Notes: generated by a model not told the origin, from the letters alone. Positions 26,416-37,369 are shown, counted from the stretch's first letter. The stretch is DNA of 64,000 nucleotides from Podaxis mareebaensis (GCA_018524725.1 JAEUWP010000091.1:1-64000), one strand, 5' to 3'. Numbers and translations are program-made.

Positions 26416-28713
26416 TCAAACCGTCGCAGAATTCGGCACACCGTTGCCATTGCCATTGCCGTTCCCGTTCCCGTTGCCATTCGCATTCGTACTCGCATTC
26501 GTAACACCACCAACACTGGCCGCGCTACTCGGCGCAGCTGCACTCTCCATCCCCATCTTCCTCCTCACAACCTCAAACGTCTTCAACATCTTCCTCCTAG
26601 CCCCAAGCGCCGCAACCCCCTTCGCCTCCAACTGCGCCTCATCTAAAACAACAATATCCTGCCACTTCATCCCCTCGAAATTCGGCGTATACTTATGCAA
26701 CCTCAAACTCCTCAACCAAGCCGGAATATCATTCAACAACGCAGGATCAACATCCTCCTCTCCCTTTGGCGTACTCCCACTCCCATTATCCATTCTACTT
26801 CCCGAACTCGACGCACTCCTAATGCCAGGCGACCTCCCAGATGGAGGTCCCCCACGCCGGTTGTTCATCCCTCCCATCCCTCCCATGGGATTACCAAGTC
26901 CAGCACCAGCAGACATAGGTTGCATACCCAACCACCCTGGATGCCCATACCCCTGCGCTTGAGCCTGAGCGTTCGCCGCCGCAACCTGCGCCGCCAGCAA
27001 CTGAGCTTCAGGCGACAAGGCCATCGCACTCAACATCTGATTCATACTAAACGGACTCATCGGCCCACCAGCACCCATGTTCATATTCGCCAATGCTGCA
27101 GCTGCCGCTGCAGCATTCCCCGGCATTCCAGGTATACCCGGCATTTGTGGAGACCCCATACCCAGATGGAGTCCGTTGAGTTGGACGCCGAGACCGTTGA
27201 TGTTTGGATCATCGTTAGGGTTGCCATTGCCATTGTTGTTGAATCGGTTAGCGTTGTTATTGGAGGATGCATTGTTGGTGGGCGCCTGGCCTCGACCACC
27301 CCAGCCCCCGCTGGCGTTCCGCATTCCTCCAGAGGCGTTACGTCCTCGTTGGTCTTGAGATTGGACCCCATTGACCGGGTTCCCGTTCTCGTCGTAGTGT
27401 TGGCCGTTACCGTTATCGTTATTCTTGTCTGTCGCAGGCTTCCTGCGGTGGATCGTAGGATCACCCATACGGGGTACACCAGGCGTCTTATTCCATTCGT
27501 TCAGCTTAGTCGAAGCTGAATCGAGTGATTGGGTATTCTTTGGGAAGAGGGGGATAGCAGGCGTGTTGACCATGCTGGCCCAGCTCTCACTCTCCCCGGC
27601 ATTTCCGCCAAGGTGAGGCGAAGGCAGAGTTCCAGAAAAGTCACTGCTTTTGGGGCGCGAGGCGCCGATAACGATTTCCTGTGCTGGTGCGTTCGCCTCG
27701 GAGACTTGAGCGAGTTGGGATGCGGCGCCCCATGATGCCCGACCATCGCCGCCAGCGGATGCCAAGACAGGGGCGGAAATTCGGTGAGCAGCATTACTCG
27801 CTTTCAATTTGGCCCGTTGTTGAGCGAGGGTTGCGGCGGCATCAGATGCACCGCCGGAATTGTTAGCCGCGGAATCGGGGGACAAAAAGTTGGAGTTATT
27901 GTCAAGGATAAGGGATTGACGGTTGGTATTGAAGTTGCGCGTGGTGGGGGACGCGGGCATATTAGATTTAAGGCCTGGGGATTTCATCCTCGCAAGGCTG
28001 GCTTCCATCTGGCTTTGCATGGAACCTGAAAATAGACCACCCAATCGTTAGAGATCTTTGATTGATGTATCACAAAACGATTGATGCATACCCATGGCAG
28101 GACTCAAGAGAGCGGTCATTGGGTCCGACCTGGCCATTTGCTGGAGCACGGTGATAAAGAAGCGAATTTGAACTTGAGTTGAATGTTGGAGAAGACTGTA
28201 TAGAGCGGCTGTGCGCTCTGCTTCTGAGAGGACTTTGAACCCTATGAAAGCGTCAGGAGGGCATGGCTAATGCAAGGCACACGGACTGACATTGCTCGAT
28301 GGCACCCAGTTCCTCTTTGAAATTAACGTCTAAGGAGGCAGCAGCCATATCCTCCTAGAGGGGGGGGTGAGATATCGGGCAGGCTGCGGCGAGATAGGGC
28401 ACATACGAGGGTAGCTTCATAATTCTGAAGGTTTTCAAACCATTGGTCAAGAGCCTCGGCTATGGAATGCCGTTAGCGAGGGGAAGAGAGACTGAGGAGA
28501 TGGGTCACCTTCTGGGGTTTGGAACATGCCTGCACTGCCAAGAAGCTCGCTGGTGGGCCTTGCGCTAGACTGTGCCCCAGGGCGTGGAGAGCCGGGGACG
28601 AGGGTGGGGGTACCACGGGCAGAGGGACCCATGGACTGGCGTGCGCTGACCCTGCCGCTGTCTCCGGGACCAGGAGAGGGACTGGGGCTTGTGGAGGGCG
28701 GGCGGAGACTCAT
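26416..28713 (-). CDS. VTS1: SAM-domain RNA-binding protein Vts1
   Basis: Vts1 (Smaug family) binds hairpin Smaug-recognition elements in mRNA through its SAM domain and promotes deadenylation and decay. The N-terminus [15 protein letters not shown] is Ser/Pro-rich. A conserved helical block follows ([55 protein letters not shown]). A long Asn/Gly/Met-rich disordered region comes next. The SAM domain starts at [19 protein letters not shown] and includes [16 protein letters not shown] and FEVVRRKMG. The tail is an Asn/Gly repeat (NGNGNGNG) ending NGVPNSATV. The first four introns are short, and the last exon, about 1.6 kb, carries most of the coding sequence. It diverges from FZO1 with 489 bp between start codons. 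Confidence 0.93.
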
Positions 28714-29202
28714 GAGGTAAGAGAAAGAAGGGCAATGAACAAGACCTGGAGAAGGCTAGAGACACCAGGGAAGGAGAGTGAATCTAGACGAGACCAGCGG
28801 GCCTGCCGGTCTAGCAAAGAGTTAAGAGATGGGAGTGTGTTGCAAAAACAACAGTGCTGGCTGTTGTCAGTCACCAGTCACACTTCCATTTATGTACTCC
28901 CTCATAGCAACAACCATCCATCCTCCATTTTCCCTCCCTCTGCATTTCAGGGCCCGTCACAGGCCCGCCAGTAGAATACCAGCAGCAGTTAGACCAATAG
29001 ACAGAAATTGAGTGGAATATTTAGCACTTACTTACTCTGGCCTCCGGGGAGTGGCGGAGGCTGCTCATGTAATCACGCGAAACATCTTTGACTCTCCACA
29101 ACGCCTGTCAACAACCGCCGTCACCTTTTTCTTGACCATCCACCTGCTCCCCGTACTTTTTCCCCCCTGGCCCAGCTGCCATCCGCTCAACAGAGCACCA
29201 CA
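28714..29202. promoter_or_regulatory. Divergent VTS1/FZO1 intergenic promoter region
   Basis: The 489 bp between the two start codons must hold the promoters of both VTS1 (minus) and FZO1 (plus). No clear TATA box is visible. CT-rich tracts precede the FZO1 ATG. This is inferred from the divergent arrangement alone. Confidence 0.5.
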
Positions 29203-31968
29203 ATGGCCCAGTCCTATTTTCCCTCCCGCGTCGCCTCTCCCGTGAAAGAGTCCCATTCCGACGCTGCTTTTGCGGGAATCCACGGTGACCGCCAACTCAA
29301 AGTTGAGGACGTCCAGGAAGCTTACATCGAGCAGAAGGATCGGTACGTATTATTCGCGTGTTTTTGCGCTGTTTTTGCGTCGTTTTTGGCTGTCGTTTTG
29401 ACCTTGGCTACTCACAGTCTCCTAACCGCGATCGACTCAACCAAGGCCATACTCAACGACATCCGCACGTTCAACAAGACCGAATGGGTCGTTAAATATC
29501 CCCAGCTGCGCGAACAGACGCCCGAGGAACCCACGAGTCCCTCTTCACCCTCTCCTTCACCCAAACGACGGAACGCTCCACGGCGCTCCCTCTCCTTCGC
29601 GGACGACCCTTCCTTCGAAGCCGAGGTCGTCGTGTCGCAGAAAAGGGGCCTCCATCGCCGCATCACCCTCTCGTCTATCCAGGATGCTCAGGAGGAAGAA
29701 AGTCCGGAAGCAGGAGCAGAAAAGGAAGGCGACAACGATCGTCTCATCCCCTCCGCCGAGTTCAACGTCCTCAAGCTTGACCTGAAACTCGGATCCCACT
29801 CATCGTCTACCGCGGCTTCCCTAGTCCACCAGCTAGAGAAGGCCTCAATTGCCAACCTCCTCGATGATCGTATCGGAGCCTCCATGAGCCACATTGACAA
29901 ACTCCGGCTCCGAGTCGAAGATACCTCCTCCAAGGTCCTCGTCACTGGTGACCTCAATGCTGGCAAATCCACCTTTGTAAATGCTCTTCTGCGTCGTGAG
30001 GTCATGCCAGTTGACCAGCAGCCTTGCACGACTGCTTTCTGCGAGGTCCATGATGCGGCGGAAAACCAGGGCAAGGAGGAAGTTCACGTACTCAAGGAAG
30101 GTGTCGAGTACAATCTCAACGACGAATCCACATACATCAGGGGCACCATCGCCGACCTGGAAGGAATCGTTGCTGACAACGAGGCCACACAACAAGTGAT
30201 CAAAGTCTATTTGGCCGATACTCGGGCTCCTTCGGAATCCCTCCTTAACAACGGTGTCGTAGACATCTCCCTCATCGACGCTCCAGGTCTCAACCGCGAC
30301 AGTCTCAAAACCACTGCAGTCTTCGCCCGCCAAGAGGAAATTGACGTTGTCGTCTTCGTCGTCTCCGCCGAGAACCACTTCACCCTCTCCGCGAAAGAAT
30401 TCCTCTGGAACGCAAGCAACGAAAAAGCTTACCTCTTTATCGTCGTCAACAAATACGATCAAATCAAGAACAAGGACAAATGTCGTCGACTCGTACTTGA
30501 GCAAATCAAGCAGCTTAGCCCCCGAACATACGAGGAAGCAAAGGACCTCGTACACTTTGTCGACTCCGCGGCCGCACTCCAGCCCTATACTGCCAACCCA
30601 GCCTTTGACGACCTCGAATTCGCACTCCGCTCATTCGTTCTCATCAAGCGCTCGAAGTCGAAACTCCAACCCGTGACGACATACCTGCATAATGTCCTCT
30701 CCGATGTTGAGCTCCTCTCGAGCGCAAATGCGATCGTCGCGGACTCTGAAGTCCAAAAAGCCCGCACTGACCTCTCACACTCGCGTCCCGTACTGGATAA
30801 AATGAAATCCAGTCGAGACACTCTCGAAGAGGCGCTCGAATCAACAGAGGAAGATGGGGCATCTCAAGCTTCCACTCGAACTAAAGTCATACTCGGTGAA
30901 GCACTCGACCGAGTCGGACAAGGTCGTCTCGGTGTTCCTAATGCGCATATTCAACTTCCTACTTACCCAGGGTTCTTGGGTATCTGGGATTATGCGCGGG
31001 ATGTCCGTAGGGCTTTGCTCGCGAGCATTGATGCTGCGGTTAAGTTGGCCGAGGACGAGGCGAGGGTTATTACTAGTGCTGGTGTGGACGAGATCAAGGC
31101 GCTTGGAGAGATTCATTTGCCTGAAGGTGTGGAGAGGAGTCGGAGGGTGTTTATGCCTGAGGCGATGTTCAGCGTACACCGACGCAGTGGGAAAGGCGCT
31201 TCTAAACGCCGCTCTTTAAGCGGGAACGGCGCAATTGTCGCAGGCGGTACGCATGGGCTTGGCATAGGTCTTGCATCCCGCCCGGAATTACTCGAAACCA
31301 CGTTCTTTGATATATTCGACGTGAACCACCAGTTCTTGATCTACTTCCACTCCGAAGCCAAACACGCTGATATATACGATGATGAAGATGATGGACCCAG
31401 TCCTACAGCACTTAGCATTGCTAGCGTGGGATTGGGTGCGTTGACGATGGTCGGTGGACAAGCGATCGGCGCAAGAGGTGTGATTGAAGGGCTGTTGAGA
31501 ATTGGAGAGGTGTTCTCGAATGAGAGCACGAGGAAGTGGGTCGCTCCCGTTCTTGGTGCTGTAACAATCGGGTTTGGTGTATACCTAGTCCTCGAACTCC
31601 CGTCTTCTGTTCCGCGCACTGTGGGTCGTAGGGTGCGAGCGCAAATTCTTCGTCAGCACAAGCAACAGCAAGAATCGGCTGTCTCTACGTACGTTCGTGG
31701 ACGTGGTGCACATGGACAAGAGCCGTTGCCGTTTGTGGACGGGCATGCGGAACGTATTGGAAGGGAGACGAGGAAGGTGTTGAAATTGGCGGCGTGGGAT
31801 TTGAGAGAGAGGTTTAGGAATGCGTTGGAGGAACGTGCGAAGGAGGTGAAGGGTGCGGAGGAGATGGAGAGGAGGGCTGTGAGAGCGAAGGAGTGGTTTG
31901 AGGGTGTTGTGGAGAAGGCGGAGGGGATTAGGAGTGCTGTTGGGTTGGAGACGTTGCTTGTTGCTTGA
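29203..31968 (+). CDS. FZO1: Mitofusin, mitochondrial outer-membrane fusion GTPase
   Basis: Fzo1 is a dynamin-related GTPase that tethers and fuses mitochondrial outer membranes. The start MAQSYFPSRVASPVKESH is at 29203. The GTPase domain shows G1 GDLNAGKST (near residue 224), G2 in QQPCTTAFCE, G3 DAPG in SLIDAPGLNRD and G4 NKYD (near 391). Heptad-like segments flank it. Two membrane spans near residues 712-770 (SIASVGLGALTMVGGQAIG; APVLGAVTIGFGVYLVLELP) have a short loop between them, as in yeast Fzo1. A C-terminal coiled coil ends ETLLVA. A 75-bp intron, 29343-29417 (GTACGT to CACAG), joins KDR to LLTAIDSTK. It has no in-frame stop, so the unspliced frame also stays open. Spliced length is 896 residues. 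Confidence 0.95.
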   Translation: MAQSYFPSRVASPVKESHSDAAFAGIHGDRQLKVEDVQEAYIEQKDRYVLFACFCAVFASFLAVVLTLATHSLLTAIDSTKAILNDIRTFNKTEWVVKYPQLREQTPEEPTSPSSPSPSPKRRNAPRRSLSFADDPSFEAEVVVSQKRGLHRRITLSSIQDAQEEESPEAGAEKEGDNDRLIPSAEFNVLKLDLKLGSHSSSTAASLVHQLEKASIANLLDDRIGASMSHIDKLRLRVEDTSSKVLVTGDLNAGKSTFVNALLRREVMPVDQQPCTTAFCEVHDAAENQGKEEVHVLKEGVEYNLNDESTYIRGTIADLEGIVADNEATQQVIKVYLADTRAPSESLLNNGVVDISLIDAPGLNRDSLKTTAVFARQEEIDVVVFVVSAENHFTLSAKEFLWNASNEKAYLFIVVNKYDQIKNKDKCRRLVLEQIKQLSPRTYEEAKDLVHFVDSAAALQPYTANPAFDDLEFALRSFVLIKRSKSKLQPVTTYLHNVLSDVELLSSANAIVADSEVQKARTDLSHSRPVLDKMKSSRDTLEEALESTEEDGASQASTRTKVILGEALDRVGQGRLGVPNAHIQLPTYPGFLGIWDYARDVRRALLASIDAAVKLAEDEARVITSAGVDEIKALGEIHLPEGVERSRRVFMPEAMFSVHRRSGKGASKRRSLSGNGAIVAGGTHGLGIGLASRPELLETTFFDIFDVNHQFLIYFHSEAKHADIYDDEDDGPSPTALSIASVGLGALTMVGGQAIGARGVIEGLLRIGEVFSNESTRKWVAPVLGAVTIGFGVYLVLELPSSVPRTVGRRVRAQILRQHKQQQESAVSTYVRGRGAHGQEPLPFVDGHAERIGRETRKVLKLAAWDLRERFRNALEERAKEVKGAEEMERRAVRAKEWFEGVVEKAEGIRSAVGLETLLVA

Positions 31969-32990
31969 AACTGACTGCCCTTGAAAGAAGGGACATAGGT
32001 TCTTTCCCCTCCGTGTCCTTTTGGTTTTTCCCTGCTCGAACTACCCCAGCTCAGTTTGTTCTCGAGTTGAATATAGTGGATTTCCCCCCTTTCCTCTACT
32101 GTGACTTTCCGCCTTCCTCCTTTTTCTTTCCCCTCTGCGTTCTCTTCCGCTTAAATTGTTCGTAAAAGGCGAACATGTGCTCCCTTTCATCTCCCTTCTT
32201 GCATCCTTATGCAAATGACCGACGAGGCAGACAGTGCCGCGTCTTCAACCGATTCTACTTATAGAAGTTATTGTTCCTTGAATTATTCCTTTATTCCAAT
32301 CCCCTTACACTTCTACTACTCTACACTCGTTTATGACTCTATGGTCTCGGAAATACCTTTTCCTCTTCTCTATTAACGATACAGATGTGCAAAACTTACG
32401 ACCCGGTTCTTTGTCACAAGAGCCCGAATTCATGTATATACAGTTCGTTCTTTGTTCTCGAACTCGAAGGTCTGAAGTTCATATCCCGTTGTCGTGTCTA
32501 ATACCACCGAGAAGCCCAACACAACCTCGAGAAGTCGATGATTATGAAACAAAAGATGGTTGTTGGCGTGTTGCGAGGGGGAGGTAGTAAAGCCGAACAT
32601 ATGATTGAGCTTAACCCATGCGCTTCTTCCAAACCGTGCAATCACCATCAAGCTTCAAGGTGGAGCGCACCCGAGCCAACACAATGCATCGACGTATCCG
32701 CTGGCCATTGTGCGCTTCACACGAGTGATATAAGGGGAGTGACCGTGGAGAGTGCATCACATCTTTCTCTTCTCTTCTCTTCTCCTTTCTAGCGCCCTTC
32801 TCTCCCCGGCTTGGTTGACAGTGTCAACCCCTTGAGTCCGCCTTCTCCCTCTTCTTTTCTAGTTCACTGTTGCTCTTTACCCTACGCTAGTCGAGGGACT
32901 TACGCTCATTCACCTACTTTCCTGCCGGGTTTACAGTCGATTTCAATCAACACATCTGTTCAACGATCATCCAAGTACACTACACAAAAA
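31969..32990. other. FZO1 3' region and promoter of the secreted-protein gene
   Basis: No gene is seen. A GATATAAGG element at 32727-32735 and the CT-rich tract at 32763-32790 precede the secreted-protein ATG at 32991 and look like promoter elements. The first 300 bases are pyrimidine-rich and probably belong to the FZO1 3' untranslated region. Confidence 0.5.
32727..32735 (+). promoter_or_regulatory. TATA-like element upstream of the secreted two-module protein
   Basis: GATATAAGG lies about 260 bp before the start codon and is followed by a CTTCT-rich tract typical of strong fungal promoters. A long leader would be needed, so the assignment is tentative. Confidence 0.3.
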
Positions 32991-34084
32991 ATGAGGTTCA
33001 TCAATACTCTCTTCACTTTCACTGTCATCGCCATCGCCACCACCTCCCTCACAGCCTTCGCAGCTCCAGTTTCACCAGTCAAGCGAGACGTCGACCCGGC
33101 TCTTGTCCCGGAATTCGGTGTTCAGGCGGGGCAGAACCCAACTGGGACCGGTGACTGTGACGGGATAACCAACGCCGCTGGACAAGTAGTCAAAATCCCC
33201 TGTTCGTGTCCGCCTGATAGGGTATCATTCATCCAAGTAAGGTCCCCTTCTCCACTTCAGTGATCGGATGCTAAACGTAGTTATGGAAACGCATTGTAGT
33301 CTCTGAATGAAAACGTCAACGCGGGACGTGTTGTGAATAACCCTGGGATCAGCGTCTCGTTCCCCACAGGCAATTCTAAAGGGGACAAGTTGGCGAGACT
33401 ACAAGCCGCGACTGTAACGCTGCAGAATTTGAAGGGGCCTGGTGTAGGGTGTCCGTCTGCTTCGACGACGTTTTCGGCACAACAGAAGGCTATTGAGGAT
33501 GGGACTGACGACGGTGCTGCTCCTCCTCCGTCATCCCCACCGCCAGCATCCTCCCCTGCACCCCCACCACAGAATAATGCCGATACTCCGCCGGCAAGCG
33601 GTGGTGGTGTCGATCCTGCACTCGTCCCCGAATTCGGAGTCCAACCTGGCCAAAACCCGACTGGAACAGGCGATTGCGATGGAACAACCAACGCCGCCGG
33701 ACAAGTGGTCAAGATTCCTTGTTCGTGCCCACCCGATCGCGAGTCTTTTATTCAGGTTCGTTTGATTCTCGAACGGGTCTTGGATGGGTCTAGAGTCTGA
33801 TTGTTTGATTATGTGTAGGCGCTGAACCAGAATGTTGCTGCTGGACATGCCGTGAACAATCCCAGCGCGCCTGTATCGTTCCCAACAGATGACTCGAATG
33901 CATCCAAGGCTGCGAGGATCCAGGCTGTGCTTGTTACGTTGCAGAACTTGAACGGGCCTGGCGTTGGTTGCCCTGCCGCGTCAACAACATTGCTGGTAAG
34001 TTTGATACAGACCATAGAGATACTATAATCACTTACACGACTGTTTCTTTGTTCTAGGCTCAGTTGAAAGCTCTCCAGTCTTGA
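32991..34084 (+). CDS. Secreted protein with two duplicated 4-cysteine modules
   Basis: This small secreted protein of unknown function belongs to a type widespread in Agaricomycetes. Exons are 32991-33236, 33300-33755, 33819-33995 and 34058-34084, 301 residues, with all introns in phase 0. A signal peptide (MRFINTLFTFTVIAIATTSL) is followed by a Kex2-like KR site at SPVKR/DVDPAL. Two modules share DPALVPEFGVQ, GQNPTGTGDCDG and VVKIPCSCPPDR, then a part with NNP, SFPT and LQNL.GPGVGCP. Each module has four cysteines. They are joined by a Pro/Ser linker (PPPSSPPPASSPAPPPQ). In both modules an intron falls exactly after SFIQ, which shows that the module was duplicated together with its intron. 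No enzymatic motif is seen. Confidence 0.85.
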
Positions 34085-34267
34085 ATGCCTGGCAGTGCAA
34101 GTGTATAGATGCTCCACAATTTGAGAACTCAGTAGTGTACATGTTTACTTGTTATTGTACAGTTGATGAATGTATTTGATGAGAAGGGCCTGATGCATAA
34201 CAAGAGCTGAGTATCAGAGACTGTAACTTGATCTATGTTACCCCTATACTGGAATCTAGTGTTGCAT

Positions 34268-34621
34268 CTATGGCGGTAGTCCAACAAATCCAGTGCCAAG
34301 CCTGGAAACAATTAGCGTATGAAGGACAGTGGTCAATAGAGGTGAGATGTACATGGGGATATGTGTTGACGGAACATTTGTGGTTTTACCTGGCGTTAGA
34401 GGAATGTTAGACAAGGTGATATAGCAAAAGCCAAGAAACGAGAGATCAGATGGCTAGGTAAATTGATGTCGGCACGCTTGTTTAGCGGTGTCTTAAGCCG
34501 CTTCTTGGAAACACGGACCATAGCATTCATTCATCGTGGGATGAAGGTGGTGGGATTTGGTTGAAAGTGATTACTCACCTGTGGAGATCGAACCGATACC
34601 GTGGGCAGGGTAATTGGACAT
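34268..34621 (-). CDS. Possible two-exon small protein (54 residues)
   Basis: An ATG at 34621 starts MSNYPAHGIGSISTG and reaches a GTGAGT donor at 34578. An acceptor at 34390 (CGCCAG) continues in frame with KTTNVPSTHIPMYISPLL and ends GTGFVGLPP at a TAG, 34268-34270. Exons are 34621-34579 and 34389-34268, with lengths that keep the frame. No domain is recognised, and an open frame this short could be chance. It overlaps one half of the direct duplication listed separately. Confidence 0.2.
34445..34578. repeat. Direct duplication, copy A
   Basis: This segment repeats at 34722-34847 at clear but imperfect identity. The shared core is GGAAACACGGACCATAGCAT, with TAGCGGTGTCTnA and GCTAGGTAAA on one side. 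Read on the minus strand, both copies begin exactly with GTGAGT, a strong splice-donor sequence. Confidence 0.75.
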
Positions 34622-34721
34622 GTTAGCACTGGCAACAAATAACATCAAAGCATCTGTGTTAGATCTAGATATCATAAAGGCGTCAGTAAGATGTATAATA
34701 CGCTGCTGGGGACGCGAAGGT

Positions 34722-34847
34722 ATCAGATAGCTAGGTAAAAGGGTTCTGCATGATGAGTAGCGGTGTCTAGTCGCTGCTAGGAAACACGGACCATAGCATA
34801 TGTTCATCCGTGTAACGAAGGGGTATCAAAAGGGGTCTGAAACTCAC
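34722..34847. repeat. Direct duplication, copy B
   Basis: This is the partner of the repeat at 34445-34578, in the same orientation and about 270-277 bp away. On the minus strand it starts with GTGAGT immediately after the TAG that ends the small ORF at 34848. Confidence 0.75.
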
Positions 34848-35057
34848 CTATACTACACCAGTTTTGAGCATGAAAAAGACGACGGAGCAAATGGAGAAGG
34901 TGAAGAACAGAAAATTTGTGGCTTTTGATGGGATTTTGATGCTGAGAGCCGTGGGAAAGTGTACGTAATCTTCGACAGGTTCTTTAGCCCCTGTTCCAGC
35001 TCCAGCCGCCGCGAATTGTCCTTCCCCGCATTGCTGCATCTGGCTTCCCTGTCTCAT
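34848..35057 (-). CDS. Small hypothetical membrane protein (69 residues)
   Basis: The ORF begins at an ATG (MRQGSQMQQCGEGQF), has an Ala/Gly segment, then EPVEDYVHFPTALSIKIPSK. It ends in one hydrophobic helix (NFLFFTFSICSVVFFML) just before the terminus KTGVV, a tail-anchor-like layout. Length and position do not match any family I can name. The stop codon is directly followed by a GTGAGT donor, so the ORF could also be one exon of a longer transcript. Confidence 0.35.
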   Translation of the reverse strand: MRQGSQMQQCGEGQFAAAGAGTGAKEPVEDYVHFPTALSIKIPSKATNFLFFTFSICSVVFFMLKTGVV

Positions 35058-35895
35058 ATGCACCTAGGGAATCGCATTCCTGAAGAGTGATGCCGACTAG
35101 CCCAGCTTCTTCCCATTCACCGGCCTAGCCAACGTACGCAATTTCATTCTCTAAGAGCCAATCGGCTTGGTCATGATACAAGTCCTTGTTCGTATTGTGG
35201 ACGTCTATGCTGTCGTGCCGCCGCGTACGTGTGGAGCCTGTTATGCCATGCGCAACCTGTTCTGTGCTCTTCGCGTTAGCCATATACCCAATTGCGTTTT
35301 CACTCTCCCACTGGAGTTTTGGATGTCACAATCCTGGATAATTGACAGCTTCCATGCCTCTATTAACCGCATGGGCGCGTCCATAGAACTGGAGCCTACT
35401 CTATGACGGGCTGAAAATATCATCCGAATCCTCTCGAAGCCCGTTTTGCCTCACCACGGTTATTACCCTATTGTTCTGTTACGCTTCCTTGCGACAGCTG
35501 GAATGGTGCCCACAGAATCTGAACCCACGCTGCCTTATCTTGTAATGGTGGCTGCCTGCATGTCAAGACACCCAAACTTAGCCGGAATAACTCCGAGGAC
35601 TTGCATCAGAGAATTACTTCGTGTATCAGAGAAACAAACGTCTGATATTTAACAACAACTCGAAGAACGGAAACTTCGTAGTGATCGCCTTCTCACCGAA
35701 CATGTGACGAGCGAATATCCATATTGCCACCGCTTATAGGACGTCAGAATCCAAAGATGTCATTACGCGCATCACCGCGTTAACTTGCAGATAGATATGG
35801 TTCCTGGGACTTCTAAACTTCCAATTCCGATGGCTATAACTAGACATCGGTGAGTGGGCTTCGAGGATAGGCTTGCTTACCAACACCTCCCTACG
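35058..35895. other. Intergenic, no gene recognised
   Basis: About 840 bp upstream of the quinone oxidoreductase gene. It probably contains that promoter. The short ORFs here have no recognisable features. Confidence 0.4.
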
Positions 35896-37369
35896 ATGCG
35901 TGCAATTCTGGTCAAAGACGGGTCTGGTCCAGCAGAAAACCTGTTCATTGGCGAGGCACCGAAACCACAGGTCGGTCCTCGACAAGTTCTAGTCAAGGTT
36001 TGTCACCACCCCGTACCGCCCGTCAGCTTTCTCGCGATTCGGGTTGATTGAAACGCCTGCCGTTAGATCAAAGCCTTTGGTCTCAACCGCATGGACATAA
36101 GCCAACGAGAAGGCAAATACCCGCCGCCTCCCGGCGCATCTTCGATCCTTGGCGTAGAGTTCTCCGGGGTTATTTCTGAAATTGGCCGTGATGTTAGTGA
36201 GTGGGCAGTTGGCGACCAGGTGTTGGGCTTGGCTGGGGGTGTGAGTAGTTGCTTCTTCTTCCATGTGCTAATATACCGTAACTAATTGTTGTGCAGGGTG
36301 CCTACGCCGAATATATTGCTGTTGCCGCAACTCACATCCTCAGGAAACCTGATTATCTCTCCTGGGCGCAAGCTGCGAGCATTCCAGAAGTGTTCCTGAC
36401 CGGTAAGTACGTTATCTTCCGATTTCGTACATCTTCTGACGCCAGCGCCGGACCCACAGCGTATCAAGCGCTGGTGTTGATCGGCAAAATACGCAAGGGT
36501 GATGATGTCCTGATTCATGCTGGGGCATCTGGTGTCGGCATAGCCGCTGCACAATTAGCACGATATTTCGGGGCGTGAGTATCTCACGGGTCTGTCTTTT
36601 GCCGCGAAGATCTGACTGCTTTGGGCAGGCACACCGTCACAGCAACCACATCAACACAGGAGAAGATTGACTGGTTGCTCAAAATGCCAAACGGTCCCAC
36701 GCACGCCGCCAATTATAAGACTGAGGACTTCGCTGCGGTAGCGAAAAAGGTCACCAATGGAAAAGGCGCCAATATTGTGATTGACTTTGTTGGGCCAAAT
36801 CACTTCAATAAAAACCTCGAAGCGCTGGCCGTCGACGGCCGAATGACAATGTTGGCCCTATTAAGCGGTACCGAGTCTCTCTCCATTATACGACGGCTAT
36901 CTATAGTTTCGTGATCCACAGGTCCGATCCTCGAGAAAGCGAACCTTGCTCCACTGCTGTACAAGCGCATCCACATAGAAGGTTCTACTTTACGTTCACG
37001 CTCGGCTACGTATCAAGCCGACTTGATACAACGGTAAGTACCCACAAACCCGTCTTCCCGCTGCTAATAGTGACTCTTGTTCCACAGATTCAGGTCCAAT
37101 GCGTTTCACCATATTTCTGGAGAAGAGGGACAAGGATCTATCAAGACCTACATCCACCGGGTAAATATATCCCTCTCAAATGAATTCAATTTGCTCATCT
37201 ACCATCACCGTCGTATATACAGGTGTATCCTTGGGACCGAATTGGAGAGGCGCACAGAGAAATGGAAGCAAACCAAAATATGTAAGTATTCACTTTGCTC
37301 GTTTCATATTATCATTGCTGAAACTCGGGAAATGACTATAGCGGAAAGATCGTCGTTGAAGTTGTCTGA
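35896..37369 (+). CDS. NAD(P)H quinone oxidoreductase, PIG3/TP53I3-like (MDR family)
   Basis: This zinc-independent medium-chain reductase transfers electrons from NADPH to quinones or related enones. The start is MRAILVKDGSGPAENLFIGE at 35896. After the first intron it reads IKAFGLNRMDISQREGKYPP, then GVEFSGVISEIG, VGDQVLGLAGGGAYAEY and LSWAQAASIPEVFLTAYQAL. The cofactor motif is HAGASGVGIAAAQLARYFGA, followed by ANIVIDFVGPNHF and LEALAVDGRMTMLALLSG. After several short exons (KANLAPLLYKRIHIEGSTLR, ATYQADLIQRF, RVYPWDRIGEAHREMEANQN) it ends NIGKIVVEVV with TGA at 37367-37369. It lacks alcohol-dehydrogenase zinc ligands, as expected for PIG3-type enzymes. At least seven introns are inferred. 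Confidence 0.9.

Noticed and set aside
26695..27519. Plus-strand ORF opposite VTS1
   Set aside because: It is the antisense shadow of the Asn/Gly-rich VTS1 exon, whose SAM domain is on the minus strand.
29845..30555. Minus-strand ORF opposite FZO1
   Set aside because: The plus strand encodes complete GTPase motifs here; the minus frame has no recognisable content.
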